From Panopea generosa (Eukaryota > Mollusca > Bivalvia > Adapedonta > Hiatellidae), in assembly GCA_029582155.1 (NCBI GenBank), contig CM055906.1:14513291-14577290 (forward strand): a DNA stretch of 64,000 bases, written 5' to 3'. This document shows positions 38,701 to 45,094 of this stretch, piece by piece. The notes below the pieces were generated by a model, which saw only the letters and a program-made list of their open reading frames with translations, did not search any database and was not told the origin of the DNA. The translations under genes and the position numbers were made by a program. Position 1 is the first letter of the stretch; each line of letters opens with the position of its first letter.

Positions 38701-41700
38701 CAAAGTGGCATGTCAAAAATACTGCTCAACTTGGCTTCATCTAAATTTACTTTAAAAGGGTATGAAATAAAAATCTTATCATTCGTTTCTTGTCGTGCAA
38801 TAATGGATGCAGAAGCTTAACGTGAGAAAGAAAGAGACAAAAAGCACCGCCAAAGAAAAATTGAAGCTTAATAAGGTAATTATATGATTATTTTATTTTA
38901 ATATCCCTTTATACATCACATGGTTTATAAATGGACCATTCTTTATTCCTGATTTATAGGGTGTTTTTTTTATAATTTATTGACCGAGTAGCAAACAGTG
39001 TAGACCCTGCTCAGACTGCATGGATGGCTGATCGGGTTCAACATCTACACATGTTGCTTAAAACATTTAAGTTGTTTTTACCTAGTTAGGGGTTATTTTA
39101 ATATGTTATAATCATGTTTGCTATTTCAGGGTTATTTTAATATTTAATAATCATGCTTGCTTTGTAATTACTGCACTTTATCTGCATACGCTTAGTACTG
39201 GTTCTACCCAGGAAGACTTTGAGCACGATTTGTCTAAGATGTAATAACTCTTTTTCACAATTGATGTAAAATAAGTTAAAAACATTATTTAAATAAGTAA
39301 ACTAAACTGTCTGTAAATACATACCATATATTGTGTGTATAGTTGAGATAGACAGACAGACAGACATACGTATTGAACTTAATAAAATATTGAAAAACAG
39401 TATCGGATCTATGCTGTTCAAATTATAGGTATTGTAAACACTAGTTCATTTTGTAATATTTTACTTTAACATAATTGCAGGAAAAGCATGCAGAAACTTA
39501 GAAAAAAGATGTAACTAGGAAGAAATCAGAGAGCCAAATATTGACGGACACTACTGAAAATCAACCTAGAAAGTTCAAATCTGTCTTTAACAGAGAAAAT
39601 TAAATCAGCAACAGCAGACCGTGTTCGTAAATTCAGTGAAGACAACACCGAAAAAATGAGACCATCATGCCTACAACCCCGAACCCCTAAAAACCAAAGA
39701 CATGAACAACATAGGGAAGACATGAAACTACTGCGCAGCCAGTAAAAGATTGATAAAGAGGCTAACAATTTTCGACTCCGTGTTCACCTGAATACCCCAA
39801 AGGACAGTAAGAAATCGGTTTCAAATTCCCCAATAGTTGACAGTGATAAAACATACAAGTATAAAAGTAGTAAGGCTAGAGCATTCAAACGTGTTAAAGA
39901 AACTTGGCTTGGAACTCCAGCTGAGAAGGCGCGTATCATTGAAAAGTTGTTGAAAATACGACAACACGGTCTCGCCAGATGTCAAGTCAGAGTCCCTCTG
40001 TACAGGCTGTGTTAAACCAAAAAGTGACTCGAAAAAAACTAAACACACAATTCTCTATCAATGAATCTCTGAAGCAGAAATTAGGAAACCGAAAAGAGAA
40101 ACAAAAATCCACAACAGGCATTGTTGCATCTAAATTACTTGGATTAATTATATATTAGTTTAAAAGTTTTAGAATTTAGTAGTGGTTTCCTTAAAATGTA
40201 GTTTTAATATCATCTCATTTAAATGTAACGTCCGTCCCCTTGTGCTATAGACAATTTTAAGTTCCTATAAAATTACTAAAACTTGGACAAAAAGGGTATT
40301 GGATGCTGAAAACAAGTCCCATTATTATCAAATATTGTGTAATAGTATGACCAAGTATAACCAATAATTCAAACGGAAAAATTTCAATGAATTTCAATGA
40401 ATGCATGACAAAATCATGAATTAACATATTTTAATTGAAATATATTATAAAAATAATATTTTGAAATTGTATTTTTTTTTTAAATTATAAGTAGCTACAT
40501 TTCTTTTACACATTACTTTTACTAAATAAGAATTGTATGAACTCAAACAATTGTATCTCTCTGAGAGTGATGTTCAAATTTAATGTAACGTCCGTCCCCT
40601 TATATTGTAACGTCCGTCCCCTGAGCCCTTATGTTGTACATATGCTATTTATTAAAATTGACATAAAAGAGACTGTAATAAATGTTCATAGTATGTTATA
40701 TTTGTGTTACTTCTTTATTTTAATATTAATTTTATACAGATTAAACAAGTAAAACCATCTTTTAAAGAAAAGATAAAAGTATGGTTATATTTGTTTTGCC
40801 CGTATAGAATCTACAAAATGTAAAAAAAAATACTTAAAAGTATATTTTTTTCAAATGTTGCTTATATGTTACTACAGATACACAAGATGAATACATGTAC
40901 CTATTTTAAAGACTTAGACATTAAAAACAAGCACACACATCAACATAACTTATGAAGCTGTAACGTCCGTCCCCTTGTCTACCTGCCTAGAGAAATATAT
41001 GATTTTTTTTAAAATTTAAGTTGAAACTTATCTCTTCTTCGGTTGTCTTACATACTTAAAACATAAATGTATTAGAAAAAAACAAAAACAAATGAATATC
41101 TTAAACTTTTTTTTTTTACTTAGATGCTAACATAATTGGCCCATTTACTGTGCAACAGGCAATATTTATTATTCTGGCACGGCCGAGGCTTAAGTGAAGA
41201 TATTCATTATTCTGGCACAGCCAAGGCTGAAGAGAAGCTATTCATTATTCTGCCATGGCGGAGGCTGAAGAGAAGATGTTCATTATTCTAGCACGGCCAA
41301 GGCTAAAGAAAAGATATTCATTATTCTGGCATTGCAGTGGCTGAAGAAAAGATATTCATTATTCTGGTGTGACCAAGGCTGAAGAGAAGATATTCATTAT
41401 TCTGGCATGGCTGAAGAGAAGACATTCAGTATTCTGGCACAGCTGAGGCTGAAGAAAAGATATTCATTATTCTGCCATGGCGGAAGCTGAAGAGAAGATA
41501 TTCATTATTCTGGTGTGGCCGAGGCTAAAGAGAAGACATTCATTATTCTGGCATGGCCGAGGCTGAAGAGAAGATATTCATTATTCTGGCAAAGCCAAGG
41601 CTGAAGAGAAGATATTCATTATTCTGCCATGGCCGAGGCTGAAGAGAAGATATTCATTAATCTGCCATGGCCGAGGCTGAAGAGAAGATATTCATTATTC

Positions 41701-42636
41701 TGCCATGGCCGAGGCTGAAGAGAAGATATTCATTATTCTGGCAAAGCCAAGGCTGAAGAGAAGATATTCATTATTCTGGCACAGCCAAGACTGAAGAGAA
41801 AATATTCATTATTCTGACACAGCCAAGACTGAAGAGAAAATATTCATTATTCTGCCATAGCTGAGGCTCAAGAGAAGATATTTCATTATTCTTAAATTCA
41901 TAATTCTGGCATGGTCGAGGCTGAAGAGAAGATATTCATTATTCTGGCATGGTCGAGGCTGAAGAGAAGATATTCATTACTCTGGCATGGTCGAGGCTGA
42001 AGACAAGATGTCCATTATTCTGTCATTTTAGGTTTGAACATGGAAATTTCAAGCTAGACATCAAGACTGAAGTGCTCCAGCTTCCGGTTTTAAGAGGGGC
42101 GGTGGTCTAATGGATAGTGTTGGCCGCACACGCCAGAGGTTGCGAATTCGACCCCAGCTCGACCTGATGCCTCTCATAAAACAACACTCAGTACTGGTTC
42201 TACCCAGGAAGCAGACTCGAGATCGATTCATGTAAGCTCTGAGCTTTCATCGCAATCGAGCTAAAAGAAAGAAGTATAAACTAAGTGCTCCGGCTTCCAA
42301 ATCCAATTTTGCAAATTTTTCAATATCTATTTTTTTTATTAAAAACTGTTGTTTTTTTCAATTTGCAATACTGCTTCATTTTACTAAAATATTTATTACA
42401 ACAATACAATAAATGTTGAATGAATGGTAATTATCCAATTTGACAGCAACAAATCGCGAAAATTAGTGACAACGAAAGTAAAGCCGGCACCTGACCTTCA
42501 CCTGATTCAATGTCTTTTTACCTGCTTGTGTTGGTTGTGGACTTCGAGGCTGTCTGAAATGTCCACTTGTATATAAAACATCATCACTTGCACTTGAATG
42601 GGGATAATTTTGAGGGAAATGATAATTTTCTCCCAT
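20305..42636 (-). CDS. SLC25A46: SLC25A46-like mitochondrial outer membrane protein, complete gene of nine coding exons
   Basis: The product is a divergent member of the mitochondrial carrier family that sits in the outer membrane and, in vertebrates, affects mitochondrial fission, cristae and lipid traffic. Coding exons join in phase (gene order): 42522-42636, 33679-33721, 32189-32246, 29760-29837, 29213-29313, 26941-26979, 23099-23156, 21286-21498, 20305-20730. The total is 376 residues, against 418 in human. Matches to the human protein from memory include HPFIVLRR, LHLTP, MWKGF, HLLLK, ATPFYVSSFVETVQ and YPFETVLHRL. Carrier-type repeats are partial: the PFETVLHR motif at residues 274-281 is kept, whereas the first (HPFIVLRR) lacks the acidic residue, as is usual in this family. 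P274, R281 and L282 correspond to human P333, R340 and L341, positions hit in neuropathy patients. The N-terminus is short and polar. All introns are GT-AG. It shares a 174-base upstream gap with SORD. Confidence 0.93.
21085..21240 (-). repeat. SINE-B copy in SLC25A46 intron 8
   Basis: Plus-strand markers are 'caacttaaacacatccagat', 'aaagtgtcgtggtcagaaac' and 'caccacaaatgtcaatggcg'. This is a worn minus-strand copy. Confidence 0.5.
21286..21498 (-). CDS. SLC25A46: SLC25A46 coding exon 8
   Basis: 213 bases, phase 0 on both sides, residues 165-235 (SHGANNAPTFLEFFFEGLNR...KKQEESN). It corresponds to the human 'GILECVKEGIGRVIG...' segment with its hydrophobic stretch ending in a basic KTKK run. 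Acceptor 'tttcag', donor 'gtaag'. Confidence 0.9.
21499..23098 (-). other. SLC25A46 intron 7
   Basis: 1.6 kb, AT-rich, containing the 30-bp array. Nothing else recognised. Confidence 0.6.
22596..22978. repeat. 30-bp minisatellite in SLC25A46 intron 7, about 13 copies
   Basis: The unit 'tccatacctatcaaaaccag' plus 'taattgcaag' is exactly 30 bases, and most copies differ only at one C/T. It is open in several frames on both strands because 30 is divisible by three; none is taken as a gene. Older units extend left to about 22500. Confidence 0.93.
23099..23156 (-). CDS. SLC25A46: SLC25A46 coding exon 7
   Basis: 58 bases, residues 146-164, SGYLVATPFYVSSFVETVQ, nearly identical in pattern to human 'LTYVVAMPFYSASLIETVQ'. 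Acceptor 'ttttttag', donor 'gtaagt'. Confidence 0.95.
23357..23598. mobile_element. MITE1 copy 2
   Basis: TTAA flanks, 'ccctttacttcatatagacg' at left and 'ggagtatgggttaa' at right. The central hairpin has arms 'gaaaacagtgcaggaagtg' and 'cttcctgcactgttttca'. The left end has an extra local duplication of 'gacgcctttggacacct'. Confidence 0.85.
23735..25165. repeat. 73-bp minisatellite in SLC25A46 intron 6 with higher-order repeat
   Basis: About 19 units of 'atttatcatgaatatgtatt', 'taatatgacttatccttta' and 'ccatggtttcagtggggt'. A block of about 457 bases is repeated: the rare variants 'ccatagtttcag', 'gtgatgtagtgc' and the doubled 'atatcatgaatatgtattta' occur in the same order starting near 23819 and near 24275. 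Confidence 0.9.
25670..26290 (+). repeat. Worn interspersed repeat in SLC25A46 intron 6
   Basis: Two blocks share 'cccagggatgtgggaacca'-like and 'gcaattcacat' sequence, and the end has 'gcgaacccaaaaggtccct' with 'acggacgcacgatagac'. This layout resembles other subrepeat elements here (14880, 16240). Family not assigned. Confidence 0.35.
26941..26979 (-). CDS. SLC25A46: SLC25A46 coding exon 6, 39-base microexon
   Basis: It encodes part of T132, then TVKKHCLHLLLK and part of A145, matching human 'KQIGEHLLLKS'. The acceptor must be the AG at 26980-26981. The stronger-looking 'atttcag' 19 bases upstream would bring a stop into frame. Length 39 keeps phase on both sides, so skipping it would be in frame. 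Confidence 0.85.
28440..28640 (+). repeat. SINE-C in SLC25A46 intron 5
   Basis: The head 'ggtactctaatggatagagt' and B-box-like 'gtgggtttgatcc' are followed by 'ctcagtactgattgtaccca' and 'gagctgttcatataagctct', with a tail ending 'aaatcagtataaact'. Confidence 0.75.
28945..29100 (-). repeat. SINE-F-like tRNA-derived fragment
   Basis: On the minus strand it reads 'gcgcagtcggtaacacatctg', a tRNA-like A-box region, followed by 'gtccaggggtggtgagtcta'. A similar piece is at 36035-36145. Confidence 0.5.
29213..29313 (-). CDS. SLC25A46: SLC25A46 coding exon 5
   Basis: 101 bases encoding residues 99-131 (PVISMWKGFISNLSARGLN...EATSWP) and two bases of T132. It aligns with human '[20 protein letters not shown]'. 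Acceptor 'atttcag', donor 'gtaagt'. Confidence 0.93.
29314..29759 (-). other. SLC25A46 intron 4, nothing recognised
   Basis: 446 bases, AT-rich, with no recognised repeat or gene. Confidence 0.6.
29760..29837 (-). CDS. SLC25A46: SLC25A46 coding exon 4
   Basis: 78 bases, phase 0 at both ends, residues 73-98 (IYHPANKLHLTPISLV...NKNK). It aligns with human 'NYHAQHYHLTPF...FNKTQ'. Confidence 0.93.
30080..30510. mobile_element. MITE3: large imperfect palindrome (foldback-type element)
   Basis: The left arm (about 30080-30290) and right arm (about 30300-30510) are reverse complements with many differences: 'tcaagcaatatttaagtgct' pairs with the region ending 'ctgcttgatg', and 'gataatgatatgctatttatcc' pairs with 'ggataaaaagcatctcattatc'. 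Single-arm relatives lie at about 43670-43880 and 48660-48810. No coding sequence. Confidence 0.7.
30845..30935 (+). repeat. SINE-B tail fragment
   Basis: 'caactcaatactggtttttatcc' resembles the SINE-B body and is followed by an A-rich tail. Diverged. Confidence 0.35.
30963..32100. repeat. 46-bp minisatellite in SLC25A46 intron 3, about 25 copies
   Basis: The unit is 'gatgttcaactccattccta' plus 'tttatccaataccctgttttgagaat', with period 46. Variants alternate between 'gagaatg' and 'aggaatg'. The array ends 88 bases from exon 3. Confidence 0.92.
32189..32246 (-). CDS. SLC25A46: SLC25A46 coding exon 3
   Basis: 58 bases. It completes S53 and encodes IWGFEIISHPFIVLRRSCQ (residues 54-72), the end of the first carrier-like helix and its modified signature. 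Acceptor tract 'tttttttttcag', donor 'gtgagt'. Confidence 0.93.
32247..33678 (-). other. SLC25A46 intron 2, nothing recognised
   Basis: AT-rich intron. No repeat family from this window was recognised inside it. Confidence 0.6.
33679..33721 (-). CDS. SLC25A46: SLC25A46 coding exon 2
   Basis: 43 bases. It completes the split codon D39 and encodes QVRKLAGVALGTG, matching the 'LNRFAGFGIGLAS' part of the human protein. Acceptor 'ttttag', donor 'gtgagt'. Confidence 0.88.
34085..34215 (+). repeat. SINE-G-like fragment
   Basis: The head-like 'gtagtggtggtctagttgtt' is followed by 'ttggacagcagatcagatat'. The latter is shared with the minus-strand copy at 52370-52530. Confidence 0.45.
34930..35590. 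repeat. 163-bp tandem repeat, four copies, in SLC25A46 intron 1
   Basis: Each unit begins 'ttgactaattaaagggccat' and contains 'gctggttat...acttggcctagat' and 'tgtgtaagtttgcttcagtt'. Starts are near 34953, 35114, 35277 and 35440. Confidence 0.85.
36035..36145 (-). repeat. SINE-F-like fragment
   Basis: On the minus strand it has 'tagttatctcagtaggtagc', a tRNA-like A-box region. It resembles the fragment at 28945-29100. Confidence 0.45.
36250..37134. repeat. 38-bp minisatellite, left part
   Basis: The unit is 'gaagagaagatattcattat' plus 'tctggcacagccaaggct', with period 38 and sequence variants. The stretch from 36271 recurs at 37067 (offset 796) and, after the transposon, continues at 41163, keeping rare variants in the same order. 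So copy 1 (about 36270-36970) and copy 2 (37067-37134 plus 41163 to about 41800) are a recent tandem duplication. Confidence 0.92.
37733..37921 (+). promoter_or_regulatory. Transposon 15-bp motif, copies 1-3
   Basis: 'taacgtccgtcccc' begins at 37733, 37893 and 37908; the last two lie head to tail without a gap. The preceding base is G in all three. Role unknown; a binding site for the element's own protein is a reasonable guess. Confidence 0.75.
38247..38279 (-). promoter_or_regulatory. Transposon 15-bp motif, copies 4-5, inverted
   Basis: 'gggacggacgttac' (38247-38260) and 'ggggacggacgttat' (38266-38280) form a pair on the opposite strand, 19 bases from start to start. Confidence 0.75.
39170..39295 (+). 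repeat. SINE-B fragment nested in the transposon
   Basis: 'cttagtactggttctaccca', 'ggaagactttgagcac' and a tail 'cacaattgatgtaaaataag' match the SINE-B body. It lies in the intron-like gap of the decayed gene, so it inserted into the transposon. Confidence 0.7.
39349..39368. repeat. (GACA)n microsatellite
   Basis: About five copies of 'gaca' in the transposon interior. Confidence 0.7.
40225..40974 (+). promoter_or_regulatory. Transposon 15-bp motif, copies 6-9
   Basis: Copies begin at 40225, 40585, 40608 and 40961, all on the plus strand and all followed by CCCCT or CCCCTT. The last lies about 190 bases from the right end. Confidence 0.75.
41163..42025. repeat. 38-bp minisatellite, right part
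   Basis: It continues copy 2 of the duplicated array directly after the transposon. It matches 36337-36970 with constant offset 4826, including the rare 'gcattgcagtggct' and 'ggtgtgaccaaggct' variants. It ends in more worn units by about 42020. Confidence 0.9.
42092..42285 (+). repeat. SINE-C copy
   Basis: The head 'ggtggtctaatggatagtgt' and 'gaggttgcgaattcgacccc' (B-box) are followed by 'ctcagtactggttctaccca', 'cgattcatgtaagctctgag' and the tail 'aaagaagtataaacta'. It is the best preserved member of this family here. Confidence 0.8.
42522..42636 (-). CDS. SLC25A46: SLC25A46 coding exon 1
   Basis: It starts at ATG 42636-42634 (MGENYHFPQNYP...), gives 38 codons plus one base, and has donor 'gtaaaa' just below 42522. 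The N-terminal segment is low in hydrophobic residues and poorly conserved, as in other family members. The start is chosen because it is the only ATG in this exon and the 5' flank leads straight into the intergenic region. Confidence 0.85.
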
Positions 42637-42810
42637 CTTAAATTTCTGTTTAGTTCCTTTTCAAGGGAGAGAACGCTTCAGAATAGACAAGGGACTTAAC
42701 TCAATCCTCTTGCCATTCGGATAACCTTTGTTGTTGATATTCGCAGATTGTACGCTGAAAATTGAGATAGATCTAGCTGGTAATTTTTGTTGTTAAATGA
42801 AAGTATCAAA
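42637..42810. promoter_or_regulatory. Shared SLC25A46-SORD intergenic region, likely bidirectional promoter
   Basis: Only 174 bases separate the two start codons, which point away from each other. The region has no TATA box in a convincing place and is not GC-rich. It must hold both 5' UTRs unless upstream non-coding exons were missed. A start-site map would be needed to split it. Confidence 0.75.
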
Positions 42811-42864
42811 ATGGCAGATAAAAACTTGACCGCTATACTTATGAAACAAGGGGATATTAGACTG
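42811..42864 (+). CDS. SORD: SORD coding exon 1
   Basis: 18 codons, [18 protein letters not shown], then donor 'gtaagt'. It aligns with human 'NNLSLVVHGPGDLRLE'. The ATG is preceded by 'atcaaa'; no earlier in-frame ATG fits. Confidence 0.9.
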
Positions 42865-45055
42865 GTAAGTCATATTTTAGTTTGCAGATGACATAATGTA
42901 GATTTTATTTTTGCAGGTGGTGAAAATGGGTCGTGCTTATCATACAAATAGGTCAAGGTAATTTTGCAATGTGTAATGTGTTTGCTCAGTGTTATACTAT
43001 TGTAGTAGTGACTAAATAACAGGTAAAGTAATTCTATGCAACCACCAGTTTAAGAATGGACATCCATGCAGAAGAGTTATGTAGTGGATTGAGGTGTTGG
43101 CCACTCACACCAGAGGTTGCAAGTTCGATCCTCAGCTCAATGTGATGCCTGTCAAAAAACAACCAACACTTCCGGTTCTACCTAGAAAGCTGACATGAGA
43201 GCGATTTAAATTAGCTTAAAGATATATATCTTCATAATAGAGCTGAAGTCAGATAGTAACAGATAAGAGGCATGTTGTTTTAAACAATATCTTACAACTT
43301 GGACAAATCGCGCCCAGGGTCTTCCTTGGTAGAACCACTACTAAGCATATGCAGAGAAAGTGCATCCACATATCAAACTATTTTACAGTGTATTGGAATA
43401 TGATAAATACGCATTCTAAAATGTGACCATAATGTTTGTACATGTATCTAGAATAGTCAAGTGCTTATATATGTTTTTTTTTTTTCATTTACTTTTAATT
43501 AAATTCCCTAGGGAGTCATGACTTGTTTTCAAAATTATGATAAATTTAATACTCTTTCCTGTAAAAAAAATGTAACAACTAATGTATCACAAAAATGAAA
43601 ATACAGTTGCAATTCAAACGTTAAAGGGAGTATATTTATCAGAATAAAACACTATAAATGTCCTAAAAAAATAAAATAATTATCAAAATGGATAAAAAGA
43701 ATCTCATTATCATTAATAAATATAAACTGAATAGATTAGTACAGATATGTCAAATCTAACAAAATATGACAAAATAAATATGTAAATCAGAGTAGTAAAC
43801 ATGAAACGAAATACCCAATCTAAAAATAGACAGGTCTTAAATACTGTTTGAAGATATTTGCATCGTCATTCTGACACTTTCTAAGATAAAACAATTTTTA
43901 CTAAATGTAAACTTGTATTATAACAGATCAAATGAAATCATGTGACGCATTTCATACATCACAAATATGTTGCCATTTTAAATGAGAAATCTATTTTAGT
44001 CTAACCTAGACGTGTACGAAAGACCTTTTTAATATAATAATTAGGAATGTTTAAATATATATAAGTGAGTATAGTATATATTGAAAAAAATGTTTTTACC
44101 CAATTTTGATATTTTGAAAAGTCCTGATATATTCCCATTAAGCTATACAGAAAAAGTGCTCTGCTGGTGGAGCAACAGAGTTTAGACTGGAAGGTCATGA
44201 GTTTAATCCCCATCACAACCTGCATTATTAATAAGACACATTATTTAAAAATTGGAAGCATAAGTTGTGCACAAGAAGACATCAAAGGCTATTTGTATAG
44301 AAGAGCTTGTCTTATATTATATTATATTTCAAATAAATATTTACTTTTAGAATATAAATAAAATGTCACAGAATGAATGTTTTGATAAACATGCTAATTG
44401 GGACAGACAGACTAGACCAGGTGAATGTAATTAAAGACATTTGGTTGTCTGCCATCAATGAAGATGCACTTAGGCAACAAACAGTGTAGGATAATGTTTT
44501 GCAAGAATGATGTTGACTCTTTATTTCATTACTTATGCATTTGCTACATAATTTTTCTTTTAAAACTGAAAAATCAGAATCAATGTAGTTAGTATTGTAT
44601 TTTTGTGTCAATATTGTGTATAAACATTAGTTACATTCTTTTAAGCACTTTTGAAACTTGCCTGAATGAAATAATTAAAAACAAAATGTTACTGATCTTG
44701 TGATTCAATCATACAATGAGACCCAAGACTATGACAGATGATGAAACACAGATTCATACTCTGTTATACTAGTGAATGATGACTAATTAAGAAAATTTGA
44801 AAATAAAATTGAGCTCATTTGCATTATCTACAGACAGGCTCTTGATCAGTGACCTTTAGCCCCTGAACAGGCTTTGTCTGTCACACACACAGGTACTACC
44901 TTACACTTCATATGTCACACACAAAGGTACTTATTATCTTACACTCCATATGTCACACACACACAGGTACTACCTTACACTTCATATGTCACACACACAG
45001 GTACTACCTTACACACCATATGTCACACACATGCACACATGTACACACAAACGCA

Positions 45056-45094
<39 letters not shown>

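Larger units (their letters stand above)
38810..40158 (+). pseudogene. Decayed transposon gene encoding a basic protein
   Basis: A first piece near 38815-38876 (AEA, stop, REKERDKKHRQRKIEA) is followed by a 'gtaatt' donor. After an intron-like gap the frame resumes near 39480 (EKHAE...KKDVTRKKSES). The frame from 39545 is readable to about 39957, with a TAA at 39743-39745. A frameshift near 39957 then leads through SQSPSVQAVLNQKVTRKKL to TAG at 40156. Visible features are arginine/lysine-rich N-terminal pieces and a segment KARAFKRVKETWLGTPAEKA. This resembles, from memory, the basic N-terminal part of large uncharacterised transposon proteins in invertebrates. A nuclease or DDE domain is absent, so the element cannot be autonomous. 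Confidence 0.55.
37135..41162. mobile_element. 4.03-kb DNA transposon with perfect terminal inverted repeats
   Basis: The left end begins TTGCCTGTTGCACAG and continues through 'taaatgggccaat' (37135-37162). The right end is its exact reverse complement (41135-41162). The uninterrupted target survives at 36331-36350 in the tandem copy, so the borders can be read directly: either a TA duplication with 4028-bp length, or ATAT with 4026 bp. The interior is AT-rich and holds a decayed basic-protein gene, a nested SINE-B, and nine copies of GTAACGTCCGTCCCC. 'tgttagcatctaa' occurs in inverted orientation near both ends (37348 and 41120). No catalytic domain was recognised, so the superfamily is open. 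The TA border fits Tc1/mariner-like integration, but the termini are not typical of it. Confidence 0.9.
33722..42521 (-). other. SLC25A46 intron 1, 8.8 kb, repeat-filled
   Basis: It contains, from left to right, unassigned AT-rich DNA (33850-34930), a four-copy 163-bp repeat, SINE fragments near 34085 and 36035, the duplicated 38-bp minisatellite, the 4.03-kb transposon, and a SINE-C. No exon-like sequence was found between exons 1 and 2. Confidence 0.85.
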
